From an uncultured Collinsella sp. (GTDB lineage Bacteria > Actinomycetota > Coriobacteriia > Coriobacteriales > Coriobacteriaceae), in contig UQLC01000001.1 in the NCBI GenBank assembly GCA_900541795.1, positions 62,001-126,000 on the forward strand: 64,000 nucleotides of DNA, read 5' to 3'. Each line of letters opens with the position of its first letter. The stretch's first letter is position 1. Of this stretch, positions 42,504 to 51,275 are shown one piece after another. The position numbers and the translations under genes were made by a program. Under the pieces are notes generated by a model that was given only the letters and a program-made list of their open reading frames with translations, ran no database searches and was not told the DNA's origin.

Positions 42504-42748
42504 GGCTCTCCTCTTATTGCAAGCCCATCGCACGCGGCAACGGGCATCCTCGTTCCACACTGGATGATACAATGTACGGGCCGGCGGGCGAAGCGGGCCC
42601 TATCCCCCGACCGAGCTCATCGCCCCGCGTTGCCGCGCGGCGATTTTCGTAGGTTCGCGCCTTGCGAAAGCCGGCACCTCCCCTTTTTGTCTGCCCGGGC
42701 TCATCTGGGGCGATAACAACGCGAGCCCCACAACAACGCGTTTTACCA
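42504..42748 (-). promoter_or_regulatory. Long G+C-rich leader of the Tet(M)-type GTPase gene
   Basis: The ~245-base upstream region contains a hairpin ATCGCC-G-CGCG-GCAA-CGCG-G-GGCGAT on the minus strand (42619-42644), capped by a GNRA-type loop, and several smaller complementary runs. No clear attenuator with a T run is seen. Tet(M)-class genes are often attenuated, but the evidence here is only structural. Confidence 0.35.
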
Positions 42749-42774
42749 AAAATGGCCCCACTCGGGGCCATTTT
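42749..42774. terminator. Terminator downstream of the GNAT gene
   Basis: AAAATGGCCCC-ACTC-GGGGCCATTTT, a perfect 11-bp stem with A- and T-rich ends usable in both directions. It lies 35 bases after the minus-strand GNAT stop. Confidence 0.88.
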
Positions 42775-42808
42775 CATTTCGGTGAAACGCTGGTATGTGA
42801 CTCGGCCT

Positions 42809-43297
42809 TTATGCCTCGCGCAGCCAATCAAACGCGACGCGCGGCGTACCGTCCGACACACATACGATACCGGCGCGCTTAAACCCGGCCTTGGCGATGG
42901 CGCCCCGCATAGGCAGGTTGTCTTGGTGTGTGTCGATACGCAGATGGTCGATACGTTCCTTGGCAAAGGCAAACATCGCGGCCGCAACGCCATGCGTGGT
43001 GCCGTCGGACGCCACACGGTGCAGCACGGCGTACGGAGTGTCGCTGCGCCATCGCCCGTCCTCAATTACGCCATAGCACTCGTCCGGGCCCGGTAAAAAG
43101 GCAAACGTCGCCACCACGCGGCCGTCGACTTCGCACACATAGCTGCCACCGGCGGCGATATCGGCAGCCAGTTGCTCGGCCGAAGGCGTGCCCTCGGGCC
43201 ACTGCGTGGCGTTGCCATGTGCGCGCATAAAGGCGCGGGCCGCGTCATAGATAGCCATGACGGCAGGAATGTCGGTATCGAGGGTTTTTCTGATCAT
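42809..43297 (-). CDS. GNAT-family N-acetyltransferase
   Basis: This 162-aa acetyl-CoA-dependent acetyltransferase starts IRKTLDTDIPAVMAIYDAAR. A Gly/Ala-rich stretch (DGTTHGVAAAMFAFAKE) replaces the classical R-x-x-G-x-G/A loop, and the C-terminus has the typical N-LPMRGAIAKAGFKRAGIV strand-helix. The acceptor is unknown. The ATG at 43297 is chosen (a GTG immediately before it is possible). It is divergent from a small zinc-ribbon-like gene. Confidence 0.87.
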   Translation of the reverse strand: MIRKTLDTDIPAVMAIYDAARAFMRAHGNATQWPEGTPSAEQLAADIAAGGSYVCEVDGRVVATFAFLPGPDECYGVIEDGRWRSDTPYAVLHRVASDGTTHGVAAAMFAFAKERIDHLRIDTHQDNLPMRGAIAKAGFKRAGIVCVSDGTPRVAFDWLREA

Positions 43298-43374
43298 CAC
43301 GCGGCGACCTCACGTTTATTGGTATCACTTTGATTGGGCAATGATACCAGCGTTTGGAGAGGGGCACGAAGCAG

Positions 43375-43671
43375 ATGGGGAGCAAAAAGCGAGCCGCTTG
43401 GTCAAAAGCCAAAAGCGAGTTTTTGGGCGCTGCCACGGGCGGCGATATGGGCGACCTGTTTGCGCGCGAAGACGAGCGCCGCGACGCCCTGGACGCCAAG
43501 CGCGATGAAGCCTGGCGTTACAAGTCGTGCGAACGCAAAAACCGTTACGACACGCGCGCCGAGGCCGAGGCCGTTATGGCCGACTGCGAAAACCGCGGGC
43601 GGCGCGGTTTGGCCTGCTACAAATGCGAATACTGCGGCGGATGGCACCTGACGTCGCACCCTTGGAAATAG
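43375..43671 (+). CDS. Small zinc-ribbon-like protein
   Basis: This 98-aa basic protein has a conserved C-terminal KSCERKNRYDTRAEAEAVM...ACYKCEYCGGWHLTSHPWK. The C-x2-C-x2-C-G-G-W-H pattern resembles short proteins of phages and actinobacteria that carry a YKC..CGGWHLTS metal-binding knuckle. GGAGAGGGG lies ~18 bases upstream. Function is unknown; nucleic-acid binding is possible. Confidence 0.7.
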   Translation: MGSKKRAAWSKAKSEFLGAATGGDMGDLFAREDERRDALDAKRDEAWRYKSCERKNRYDTRAEAEAVMADCENRGRRGLACYKCEYCGGWHLTSHPWK

Positions 43672-43719
43672 GCGCCGCATCGGCACGGCACTGACGGAGT
43701 GCCAGCCATCGCACGCAAG

Positions 43720-44424
43720 CTACGGACGCGGCGGCACCAAAACATCGTAACGGACGGCCTTGCCCGCAAGTTGATAGCTCGGCTTAACGCCGGCAAGCAG
43801 CGGGCCCTTCACCGGCCGCTTGATAACGACCTTGCGCGGATGCACAGCAAGCGCCGCCTCGACCAGCGACTCCTCATCGGTACATGGCTGTTCCAGATGG
43901 TGCAAGAGTTGGAACTTCTTTTTGACCGCCGCACTTTTGGTACGCTCGGGAAACATGGGGTCCAGATACACCACGTCGGGGGCGGCAAGCTCGCCCCGCC
44001 CGATCAACTCAGCTACATGGCGAAGACCGGCAATGCTGTCCTCGCCCGCATGAAGGCGCATGCGCGACACGGCAACCGCAAGCGCCGGATCATCTGCCGC
44101 GCGATCCAAGGCATCCTTGAGGAGCGCCGCAATCACGCAATCCTGCTCATACAGATCGACGGTAAAGCCCGCGGTCGCCAACAGCAGCGAATCCTCGCCA
44201 AAGCCTGCCGTGGCATCAATCGCCCATGGGCACTCGATGCCTTTTGCGCGCGCAGCCTTTACCAACAGCTCTTGCCGCAGACGGCCCTGCTTGAGCCGCG
44301 GAAGCATGCGGCCAAAATCGGCGCGCAGCTCCATCGTGCCGTCGGTGAGTGTGAGGCCCTCGGACTTCCCGATCAGCTCAAGCCCCGCGGCCCGAGCAAC
44401 AGAAAAGGGATCGACGACGCCCAT
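43720..44424 (-). CDS. rsmJ: 16S rRNA (guanine-1516-N2)-methyltransferase
   Basis: This 234-aa class I SAM methyltransferase has DATAGFGEDSLLLATAGF (SAM loop), YLDPMFPERTKSAAVKKKFQLL and KRPVKGPLLAGVKPSYQLAGKAVRYDV, as in RsmJ (YhiQ), which methylates G1516 of 16S rRNA. AAGGAGTGTCC precedes the ATG at 44424. The length is slightly below E. coli RsmJ (~250). Confidence 0.9.
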   Translation of the reverse strand: MGVVDPFSVARAAGLELIGKSEGLTLTDGTMELRADFGRMLPRLKQGRLRQELLVKAARAKGIECPWAIDATAGFGEDSLLLATAGFTVDLYEQDCVIAALLKDALDRAADDPALAVAVSRMRLHAGEDSIAGLRHVAELIGRGELAAPDVVYLDPMFPERTKSAAVKKKFQLLHHLEQPCTDEESLVEAALAVHPRKVVIKRPVKGPLLAGVKPSYQLAGKAVRYDVLVPPRP

Positions 44425-44487
44425 GGACACTCCTTAACAAACAAACGAATACGCGGGACGCCGTTTATGCCAGCACCCAACCGTCCG

Positions 44488-44631
44488 CTATTGTCCCACA
44501 TGCGACATGGCCCACAGCATCCCAATGCAAAGCACCGCCATCAATCCCGTGCACACGGCAGCGATCACAGAATCACCCATGCGCCTTCCCAACGACCGCG
44601 GCTCACGCACTTGCCCCGCTCCGTACATCAT
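44488..44631 (-). CDS. Small single-span membrane protein (47 aa)
   Basis: A short gene with a strong ribosome site (AAGGAGGAGTC) seven bases before the ATG pair at 44631/44628. The protein MMYGAGQVREPRSLGRRMGD is followed by a hydrophobic helix (SVIAAVCTGLMAVLCIGMLWAM). The Arg-rich N-terminus should stay in the cytosol. The longer open frame to 44697 lacks a ribosome site. Function unknown. Confidence 0.6.
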   Translation of the reverse strand: MMYGAGQVREPRSLGRRMGDSVIAAVCTGLMAVLCIGMLWAMSHVGQ

Positions 44632-44859
44632 GACTCCTCCTTGAGACCAGCTCCTTGTTACGGCCTCATCATCGCAGCGCCGCACATGGGCTGCCATCGA
44701 TTTGGCTTACGTCCAGCTTTCCTTTTTGAAAGGTTGGACCGTACAGGCAAGAGACGCTTTCAAACGCATGCATCGCCCCGTTGAGCTACAATGTGCTTCA
44801 CCATATGTGCAGCACTTGGGGTGCGCCAGGTTGGCGTACTCGTATCGAAAGGACCAGCC

Positions 44860-45261
44860 ATGAGCTCTGCTCGTAAGACTCTCAAAATCCTTGCCCTCGT
44901 CTACTTTGTTTTGGGCATCGCCAGCCTCGTCATCGCCGGCGTCGGCATCGCGACCGGCAACCTCGATTCCACGTACGGGTCGAACGCCATGCTCGCCGCG
45001 GTCGTGCTGGTCGCCAAGGGCCTCATCGATCTCGCCGCGGGCGTTGCGGGCATCAAGGGCGCCAACAAGCCTTCGCAGGTGGATGGTGCGTTTAAGCTCG
45101 GCATCGTTGCCGCAATCGCCACGATTGCGCAGGCCGCGCTCACGCTTCCCGCGCTCGGCGGCAGCTCCGTCAATATCGTCGCCTTTGTCATCGTGGTCTA
45201 CGACCTGTTCTTTGTTCAGCAGGCACACGCCGTTAAGGCCGAGAACAAGGACCGCCTGTAA
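44860..45261 (+). CDS. Four-helix integral membrane protein, unknown function
   Basis: This 133-aa protein has about four hydrophobic segments (LKILALVYFVLGIASLVIAG; AMLAAVVLVAKGLIDLAAG; LGIVAAIATIAQAALTL; IVAFVIVVYDLFFVQQAHAV) and a charged C-terminus. The pattern is common in Coriobacteriia membrane proteins, but I recognise no family. GAAAGGACCAGCC precedes the ATG at 44860. The terminator is at 45300. Confidence 0.7.
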   Translation: MSSARKTLKILALVYFVLGIASLVIAGVGIATGNLDSTYGSNAMLAAVVLVAKGLIDLAAGVAGIKGANKPSQVDGAFKLGIVAAIATIAQAALTLPALGGSSVNIVAFVIVVYDLFFVQQAHAVKAENKDRL

Positions 45262-45299
45262 GCGCTCGCTTCTCATAACCTCTGCAGCCAAGCAACTAA

Positions 45300-45335
45300 A
45301 AAGGGCCGATCGCGCATCTCCGCGGTCGGCCCTTT
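45300..45335 (+). terminator. Terminator after the membrane-protein gene
   Basis: AAAGGGCCGATCGCG / CGCGGTCGGCCCTTT, 15-bp arms with one mismatch, 38 bases after the stop codon. Confidence 0.85.
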
Positions 45336-45350
45336 ACGTTTGCCCAGACA

Positions 45351-45388
45351 AAACCTACCAAAACAAACCTGTCCCTTTTTGGCAGGTT
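45351..45388. repeat. Hairpin repeat of the ACC-CCAAAA/TTTTGG-GGT family (copy 3)
   Basis: AAACCTACCAAAA faces TTTTGGCAGGTT, with CCTGTCCC in the loop and TTTGCCCAGA just before it, as in copy 1 at 6508. It ends one base before the rlmA stop codon (45390, minus strand). Confidence 0.7.
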
Positions 45389-45389
45389 G

Positions 45390-46205
45390 TTAGCTGTGGC
45401 GGTACTCGGCGATGATGAAGTCGATGTCGGTTTGAAGGGTGTCCAAGTTTGCCAGGCGCTCTTTATCGGCAGGGCGCGTGCGGTAGTAGTACGGCGTCAT
45501 CTGGAACACCGCCTCGATGTCGGCCTGGGTTTGGAGCGTAATGTTCGCAGACACCCGCCGCGTTCCGACCAACTCGAGCTCGGTGGTCTTCGGCAGCTTC
45601 TCATCGTTAAGGTACGGCGTGTCGTAGAGTACCTCCTTGAGCCCAAACAGATGACGGGCACCCGGCACCACGGTGTAGAGCGAGCCCTCTGGCGCCAGCA
45701 CGCGAGAAAACTCACGCTCGTTAAAGGGAGCAAAGAGCTCGGTCACCATATCGAAGGTGCCATCGGCCACGGGGATGTCCTTCATGTTGGCCACGAAGTA
45801 GGTCGCATCGCCGCGCTTGGCGGCAAGGCGCACCATCTCTTTGCCCAGGTCAAAGCCGTAAGCATTCACGCCCGGCACCGCACCCATGGCGCTGGTGTAA
45901 TAGCCCTCGCCACAGCAAATATCGAGCAACGTCATGGGGCAGTTCGTAGACGCGGCACGTCCAGACACCCGCTCGCGCACCAGCTCGACCATCGCATCGC
46001 GCAACGGCGCATAGTAACCGCGGTTCAGAAAGTCGCGACGGCTGCGTGCCTGCGACTTGGGATCGCCCATGGAGTCGCCGCTCTTGGACGAGCGCAGGAG
46101 ATATAGATAGCCCTCGCGCGCACGGTCAAACCGGTGCCCACCCGCGCATGCAGCACCGCGTTCGTCATCCACCAGCGGCTCATGGCAAACGGGACACAAC
46201 AACAT
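45390..46205 (-). CDS. rlmA: 23S rRNA (guanine-N1)-methyltransferase, RlmA-like
   Basis: This 271-aa SAM methyltransferase begins with a zinc knuckle (CPVCHEPL...CAGGHRFDRAREGYLYLL) and the RlmA hallmark GDSMGDPKSQARSRRDFLNRGYY, then DICCGEGYYTSAM (SAM loop) and PFNEREFSRVLAPEGSL. RlmA methylates G745 or G748 of 23S rRNA; which one cannot be told. In some bacteria RlmA(II) affects tylosin resistance. AAGGAGTTGCC precedes the ATG at 46205. Confidence 0.92.
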   Translation of the reverse strand: MLLCPVCHEPLVDDERGAACAGGHRFDRAREGYLYLLRSSKSGDSMGDPKSQARSRRDFLNRGYYAPLRDAMVELVRERVSGRAASTNCPMTLLDICCGEGYYTSAMGAVPGVNAYGFDLGKEMVRLAAKRGDATYFVANMKDIPVADGTFDMVTELFAPFNEREFSRVLAPEGSLYTVVPGARHLFGLKEVLYDTPYLNDEKLPKTTELELVGTRRVSANITLQTQADIEAVFQMTPYYYRTRPADKERLANLDTLQTDIDFIIAEYRHS

Positions 46206-46261
46206 GGCAACTCCTTAGCGCGAACAACACAACGCCCACCATTGTCGCACGCCTTCCCCGC

Positions 46262-46319
46262 CTAGTCATTGGGGACGTTCTTGAATGAGTAATCGTTTTA
46301 GAACGTCCCCAATGACTAG
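46262..46319. repeat. 20-bp perfect hairpin of the TAGTCxTTGGG family (copy 2)
   Basis: CTAGTCATTGGGGACGTTCT (46262-46281) and its exact complement (46300-46319), 18-base loop. It lies in the divergent gap between rlmA and the MATE gene. It is homologous to 6417-6477, with a compensatory A-T for G-C exchange. Confidence 0.75.
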
Positions 46320-46383
46320 TCGATTAGGAGTATCATCGTCTGCGCAAATAAGCACAAAAGAGCATATTAGAGATTGAGAGCAT

Positions 46384-47766
46384 ATGGCTGACACCGTATC
46401 TAAGCACATTGACATGACCACCGGCTCGCTGTGGCGCAATATTCCCCTGTTCGCCTTCCCCGTGGCCGCCACGAGCATCTTGGAGCAGCTGTCGAACCTC
46501 ATCGCCACGGTCATCATCGGTAATTTCTCGGGCGACCAGGGAACCCTCGCCATGGCGGCGGTCGGCTCCAATGTTCCGCTTACCAGTCTTATGCTCAACC
46601 TGTTTATTGGCATGTCGCTTGGCTCCAACGTGGTCATCGCCAACGCTATCGGCCGCAACGATCAGAACATGGTCAAACGCGCCGTCCATACTTCGATTTT
46701 AATGGCGCTCGTGGGCTTTGTCGTCATTGCGCTGGGCGAAATCTTTGCCGAGCCCATGCTCGCCGCGCTCAATGTTCCCGCCGAAACCATGCCGCTCGCT
46801 TCGCTCTACCTGCGCGTCTTTTTGCTCAGCATGCCCTCGATCTTGCTCTACAACTTTGAGGCCGCGATCTTCCGCTCCGTCGGCATCACCCGCATGCCGC
46901 TGCAGGCACTTGCCGTGTCCACCGTCCTCAACATTGGCCTGGATCTCATCTTTGTCCCCATACTCCACTGGGGCGTCGCGGGCGTCGCCATCGCCACCGC
47001 TATCGCCTACACTGTCAGCGCCGCCACGCTCTTTATCCGCCTGCTCAAGACCGACTCCGTCGTCCGCGTCACCCCGCGCGACCTGGCTATCGACCCCGTC
47101 GCCCTCAAGCGCATCGTCAAGATCGGCCTGCCCGCCGGCATCCAGAGCGCCGTCTTTGCCGTCGCCAACATCATCATCCAGTCTGCTATCAACAGCCTGG
47201 GCACCGAGGTCATGGCGGCATCGAGCGCCGCTATGAGCTTGGAGTACGTATGCTACAACCTGCTCAACAGCTTTAGCCAGGCTTGCACCACCTTTGTAGG
47301 ACAAAACCACGGTGCCCGCCAGATCGACCGCTGCACCAAAACGCTCAAGGTCTGCCTGGTCGAAGGCGGTATCGTTGCACTCACCACGATCATCGTTATT
47401 GTCGGCCTGGGACGCGAGATCTTGTCGCTGTTCAACAGCGATCCCAACATCGTCTCGATCGGCTATATCCGCGTGTGTTCGATCTTCCCGGCGTACGCCT
47501 TTAGCATGTTCTACGAAAACATGTCCGGCTACCTGCGCGGCTTTGGTATCTCGCTCACGCCCGCCCTCATCACCATGATCTGCGTCTGCGGCATCCGCTT
47601 CTATTGGGTGTTCTGCGTGTTCCCGCACTTCCGCACCTTTGCGAACATCATGATGGTCTACCCCATCAGCCTGGGCACCACGGCGTTCTTTATGGTCGTG
47701 GCGGTACTACTTTGCCACCCGGCACGCACCTATCGCGCCACCCAAGCCAAAGCGACAGCCCGCTAA
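46384..47766 (+). CDS. MATE-family multidrug/metabolite exporter
   Basis: This 460-aa protein has 12 membrane helices in two homologous halves. The N-terminal half shows LWRNIPLFAFPVAATSILEQLSNLIATVIIGNFSGDQGTLAMAAVGS and the second half AGIQSAVFAVANIIIQSAINSLGTEVMAASSAA. MATE proteins export drugs or metabolites using Na+ or H+. The start follows TTGAGAGCAT. It is divergent from rlmA; no adjacent regulator. The substrate is unknown. Confidence 0.93.
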   Translation: MADTVSKHIDMTTGSLWRNIPLFAFPVAATSILEQLSNLIATVIIGNFSGDQGTLAMAAVGSNVPLTSLMLNLFIGMSLGSNVVIANAIGRNDQNMVKRAVHTSILMALVGFVVIALGEIFAEPMLAALNVPAETMPLASLYLRVFLLSMPSILLYNFEAAIFRSVGITRMPLQALAVSTVLNIGLDLIFVPILHWGVAGVAIATAIAYTVSAATLFIRLLKTDSVVRVTPRDLAIDPVALKRIVKIGLPAGIQSAVFAVANIIIQSAINSLGTEVMAASSAAMSLEYVCYNLLNSFSQACTTFVGQNHGARQIDRCTKTLKVCLVEGGIVALTTIIVIVGLGREILSLFNSDPNIVSIGYIRVCSIFPAYAFSMFYENMSGYLRGFGISLTPALITMICVCGIRFYWVFCVFPHFRTFANIMMVYPISLGTTAFFMVVAVLLCHPARTYRATQAKATAR

Positions 47767-47793
47767 ACACCGCACTCAAAGCCACGCCAGTCA

Positions 47794-48660
47794 TTAATTG
47801 ACAATATGCGAGCTCATATAGTCGATAAAGCGCCTCGTGGCGATGGGCATGGTATCCCAGCTGCGCCAGGCTGCCACTACGTCACGCGAGGGAGCGTGCA
47901 CGATGGGCCGCACGCGAATATCGGCTCGCATGCCCTCCACAGTACGACGGTAGAGCATGCTCACGCCTAGACCCTCCTCCACCATCGCCATGATGGTGTA
48001 GTCGTCGGTGACCTCGCTCGTCACGTGCGGCGACAAGCCATGTGTCGCAAATGCATCGAGCACCAGGCTCTGTTCGCCCTCATCCAGCAGCACAAAGGGC
48101 TCGGACGCCAGGTCGGCGAGCGTCACCTTTTCCTTTGCCGCCAGCGGATGCGCAGCCGGCAGCAGCGCCACCAACTCGTCGTGATAGACCACACGCTTCT
48201 CGAGGCCTGCGGTAAACCCGCGCGCCGTAAAGCAAAAATCCACCACGCCGTCGTGCACCCACTGAGCGTTGCGCGTGTAATCGCCCTGCTTGAGGGTAAA
48301 GCGTACGCCCGGGTGCAGCGTACCAAAGTCGCGGATCACACGCGGCAGCACGGTACGGCTCACGTTGGTAAACGTCGCGATGCGAATATCGGTCGACGAA
48401 AGCCCCAGCAGCTCCTGGCGCTTGCCCTCGAGCTCGGCCTCGGCGGTCACAATCTGGCGCAGGTACGGCAGATACTGCTTGCCATCGCGCGTAAGCGAAA
48501 CGCCCTGCTTTCCGCGCTCGATAAGCGTGGTGCCCAGCTCGCGCTCGAGCGCCTTGACGGCCTGGCTCACCGCACTTTGCGTATAGCCCAACTCGTCCGC
48601 CGCGCCCTTAAGACTGCCGCGATCGACCACCATACAAACAATCTGATACCGCGATGCCAT
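47794..48660 (-). CDS. LysR-family regulator divergent from a second EamA transporter
   Basis: This 288-aa protein has a winged helix YQIVCMVVDRGSLKGAADEL, GYTQSAVSQAVKALERELGT and an effector domain with FTNVSRTVLPRVIRDFGTLHP and MVEEGLGVSMLYRRTV. GTGGAGGCACG precedes the start. It is divergent from the EamA gene at 48819, with a CTAATG-A-CATTAG palindrome between them. It resembles the LysR at 11798, suggesting a duplicated regulator-exporter unit. The effector is unknown. Confidence 0.9.
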   Translation of the reverse strand: MASRYQIVCMVVDRGSLKGAADELGYTQSAVSQAVKALERELGTTLIERGKQGVSLTRDGKQYLPYLRQIVTAEAELEGKRQELLGLSSTDIRIATFTNVSRTVLPRVIRDFGTLHPGVRFTLKQGDYTRNAQWVHDGVVDFCFTARGFTAGLEKRVVYHDELVALLPAAHPLAAKEKVTLADLASEPFVLLDEGEQSLVLDAFATHGLSPHVTSEVTDDYTIMAMVEEGLGVSMLYRRTVEGMRADIRVRPIVHAPSRDVVAAWRSWDTMPIATRRFIDYMSSHIVN

Positions 48661-48708
48661 CGTGCCTCCACATCAATGCAGCCGTAAAACGTTTTGCCAG
48701 CGCTTTTC

Positions 48709-48721
48709 CTAATGACATTAG
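48709..48721. promoter_or_regulatory. Palindrome between LysR and EamA genes
   Basis: CTAATG-A-CATTAG, perfect 6-bp arms, 48 bases upstream of the LysR start on the minus strand and 97 bases before the EamA start. Probable regulator site. Confidence 0.4.
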
Positions 48722-48818
48722 CATTTCTTAATCATACTGAAGATACATTCGCTTTACTACATCCACATCTGGGAGCAGAATCCTTTTTACGAAACCGTTC
48801 TGTAACAAAAGGAGTCCC

Positions 48819-49721
48819 ATGGATCGCAAAAAAGCAATCGCGCTCTCATTTTCCGTTCCCGTCGCATGGGGCTTTTCGTACCCCCTCATGAAGATTGGCA
48901 TGGACAGTATGAACGCCACGAGCATCGTTGCGCTGCGCTGCATCATCGCCTTTGTGGCTTGCCTGCTGCTCTTCCACAAGCGCGCTTTCCGCATCAACCG
49001 CGACCTTATGGTCCGCGCTGCCATCATCGGCGCCATTATGGCAACCGAACTCACCTGCATGTGCCTGGTCTCCAGCCTCACCTCCGCCTCCACCGCCGGC
49101 TTTTTGCAGAGCCTGACGGTCGTGATCGTGCCGTTTGCCAACGCCGCCCTGCTGCGTCGTGCCCCCGAGCGCAAAGTGCTCGTCGGCACCGCCATCGTCA
49201 CCTGCGGTATGTTGCTGCTCTCGGGCGCCGACTTCACCAGCCTGAACCCGGGCGCGCTCATCATGCTGCTCTCCGCTTTTGTCTATGCCGGCCATATCAT
49301 TGTGGCGAAGCGCTTTGTCGAAGATGTCGACCCGCTGGCCCTGGGCGTTTGGCAGCTGGGCTTCGGCGGCTTATTCTCGGGTATCGCCGCATTCACCTTT
49401 GGCGGTTTCACGCTTCCCGGCACGCCGAGCGAGATTGTCGTTGTCGTCGCGCTCGCACTCATCTGCTCTGCCTATGGCTTTATCACCCAAACGCTCGTGC
49501 AGCCCCACGTGCCTGCCGAGACCACCGGCTTCGCTTTCTCGCTCGAGCCGGTCTGCTCTGCCGTCTTTTCGTTCTTCCTGGTCGGCGAGGTCCTGAGCCC
49601 CATCGCCTTCTTTGGCGCCGCCCTCATCCTCACCGGCGTCATGGTGGCAACCGTCGAACTTCCGCGCCTTCGCGCACATGGACAGGCTCGTATGGCAGGA
49701 GCGCCCGAGCGCGTCTCGTAG
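48819..49721 (+). CDS. EamA/DMT-family transporter (second LysR-linked copy)
   Basis: This 300-aa membrane protein has ten predicted helices in two EamA repeats: SVPVAWGFSYPLMKIGMDSM...IVALRCIIAFVACLLLF and the end-of-repeat motifs TAGFLQSLTVVIVPFANAALLRR and FAFSLEPVCSAVFSFFLVGEVLSP ('LEP..a..fs.f.lgE'). AAAGGAGTCCC precedes the start. It probably exports a metabolite under control of the divergent LysR. It is less like the first EamA (12774) than the LysRs are to each other. Confidence 0.9.
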   Translation: MDRKKAIALSFSVPVAWGFSYPLMKIGMDSMNATSIVALRCIIAFVACLLLFHKRAFRINRDLMVRAAIIGAIMATELTCMCLVSSLTSASTAGFLQSLTVVIVPFANAALLRRAPERKVLVGTAIVTCGMLLLSGADFTSLNPGALIMLLSAFVYAGHIIVAKRFVEDVDPLALGVWQLGFGGLFSGIAAFTFGGFTLPGTPSEIVVVVALALICSAYGFITQTLVQPHVPAETTGFAFSLEPVCSAVFSFFLVGEVLSPIAFFGAALILTGVMVATVELPRLRAHGQARMAGAPERVS

Positions 49722-49809
49722 ACCCCGCTCTTCATACAGCCGTGGCATAAAGGCAACCGGTGCGCCTTTACAATAGATGCCAACAGAGCATCTTCCATAA
49801 AGGAGCCCC

Positions 49810-50535
49810 ATGGACACCGCAACTCGCGACCGCAACATAGCAACTTGGTTGGGCGATGCGCCGCAGCCGGTACGTGACACCACGAACCAGCTGCTCGAGC
49901 GCATCGCCCTTTTGCGTACCGAGCAGACCATCTACCCGGCACAAGACGACATTCTCAATGCCCTCGCCTACACGCCAGCCGACCAGGTCAAGGTTGTCAT
50001 CTTAGGTCAAGACCCCTATCACGGACCCAACCAGGCAATGGGGCTGTCGTTCTCGGTCCCCGCGACGCAAACCAAGTTGCCGCCGAGCCTGCGCAACATC
50101 TATAAGGAGCTCAAAGCCGATCTGGATTGCCCCATTCCCGCCACGGGAGACCTAACCCCATGGGCACGGCAGGGCGTCCTGCTCCTCAACACTACGCTCA
50201 CCGTGCGCGAGCATGCCGCCAACTCGCACGCCAAACTGGGCTGGAGCACGCTCACCGATTACGTTATCGAACGCTGCTGCCAGCTGCCCCAGCCGGTCGT
50301 CTTTTTGGCATGGGGTCGCTTTGCCCAGCAGATGGTCAAAGGCAAGCTCGTCGCAACTGGTGCGGGCAAGGCAACCGGCAAGTTCTGCCTGGCATCCACG
50401 CACCCCTCGCCGCTTTCGGCCAACCGTGCCACGGCAGAACTCCCCGCCTTTATGGGGTCGCGCCCCTTCTCGGCAGCCAATCGGCTACTCGAACAGCACG
50501 GCTCGACCCCCGTCAACTGGACTTGCATCGGCTAA
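49810..50535 (+). CDS. ung: Uracil-DNA glycosylase, family 1
   Basis: This 241-aa base-excision enzyme removes uracil from DNA. It shows the catalytic GQDPYHGPNQAMGLSFSV, LLLNTTLTVREHAANSH and the DNA-intercalation loop STHPSPLSANRAT (usual HPSPLSA). AAGGAGCCCC precedes the ATG at 49810. The terminator is at 50551. Confidence 0.97.
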   Translation: MDTATRDRNIATWLGDAPQPVRDTTNQLLERIALLRTEQTIYPAQDDILNALAYTPADQVKVVILGQDPYHGPNQAMGLSFSVPATQTKLPPSLRNIYKELKADLDCPIPATGDLTPWARQGVLLLNTTLTVREHAANSHAKLGWSTLTDYVIERCCQLPQPVVFLAWGRFAQQMVKGKLVATGAGKATGKFCLASTHPSPLSANRATAELPAFMGSRPFSAANRLLEQHGSTPVNWTCIG

Positions 50536-50550
50536 AAATCGATACATCAA

Positions 50551-50584
50551 AAACGCGCCCGACGGCTTTCCATCGGGCGCGTTT
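50551..50584 (+). terminator. Terminator between ung and the SDR gene
   Basis: AAACGCGCCCGA / TCGGGCGCGTTT, 12-bp stem with a 10-base loop. It lies between convergent genes and probably serves both directions. Confidence 0.88.
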
Positions 50585-50585
50585 C

Positions 50586-51266
50586 CTATTCGGGCCAAAT
50601 AAATTGTGTGCGGCCGGCCTCGCCGCCATCGATCAGCAGGCTCTGCCCGGTCATAAACCGGTTGGTCACGCCCACGAAGTAGATCCACTCGGCGATCTCT
50701 TGGGCGGTGGCCCAGCGCTTAAGCGGCGTGAGTTCCATAATCTGGTTCCACAGGTGTTCGTCTTCCATCACGCAACGGTTGAGCGGCGTGATAACGCCGC
50801 CCGGGTCCACACTGTTGGCGATGGCCTGCGGTGCCAGGCGGTTTGCAAGGTTCTTGGTGTAGGCGATAACGCCGCCCTTGCTGGCAGCATAGGCGGGAAA
50901 CTCCGATCCCGTATGCCCGCTCGCCGACCCCACATTGACCACGGATTTGATAGCCGGTGCCGGCTTGGCGGCAAGCCCCTCCCCCACAAAGGCGTAGCGT
51001 TCGGTCACGTTGATGGTGCCACACAGGTTGGCGGCGATGTCGTCAGCCGAATCCTGCGTACCGGCAACGTTCACGATTACTTGAGGCTCAAGGTCACCTG
51101 GAAACGAGTCGGGCTCGCGGACATCAACGATAAGATGGCGGTAGCGCTCGTGTTCGATCGCCGCCGGCAGCAGATCAAAGCCCACGACCTCGTGGCCCTC
51201 GTCCAAAAAGCGCTGCACGCACGCGGCTCCGATACCGCCCGAAGCGCCCGTGATCAAAACCCGCAT
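50586..51266 (-). CDS. Short-chain dehydrogenase/reductase
   Basis: This 226-aa classical SDR has the NAD(P) loop ITGASGGIGAACV, NVAG (residues ~68-71), catalytic Ser in NVGSASGHTGSEF, and Y-x-x-x-K in PAYAASKGGVIAYTK. The C-terminal DGGEAGRTQF resembles glucose- or 3-oxoacyl reductases. AAGGAGCAAGT precedes the start. It is nine bases downstream of the VUT-family transporter gene and probably co-transcribed. The substrate is unknown. Confidence 0.9.
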   Translation of the reverse strand: MRVLITGASGGIGAACVQRFLDEGHEVVGFDLLPAAIEHERYRHLIVDVREPDSFPGDLEPQVIVNVAGTQDSADDIAANLCGTINVTERYAFVGEGLAAKPAPAIKSVVNVGSASGHTGSEFPAYAASKGGVIAYTKNLANRLAPQAIANSVDPGGVITPLNRCVMEDEHLWNQIMELTPLKRWATAQEIAEWIYFVGVTNRFMTGQSLLIDGGEAGRTQFIWPE

Positions 51267-51275
51267 ACTTGCTCC

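Noticed and set aside
40227..42716. 829-codon plus-strand open frame
   Set aside because: It is the antisense shadow of the Tet(M)-type GTPase gene; the translation is Arg/His-rich with no domain and no ribosome site.
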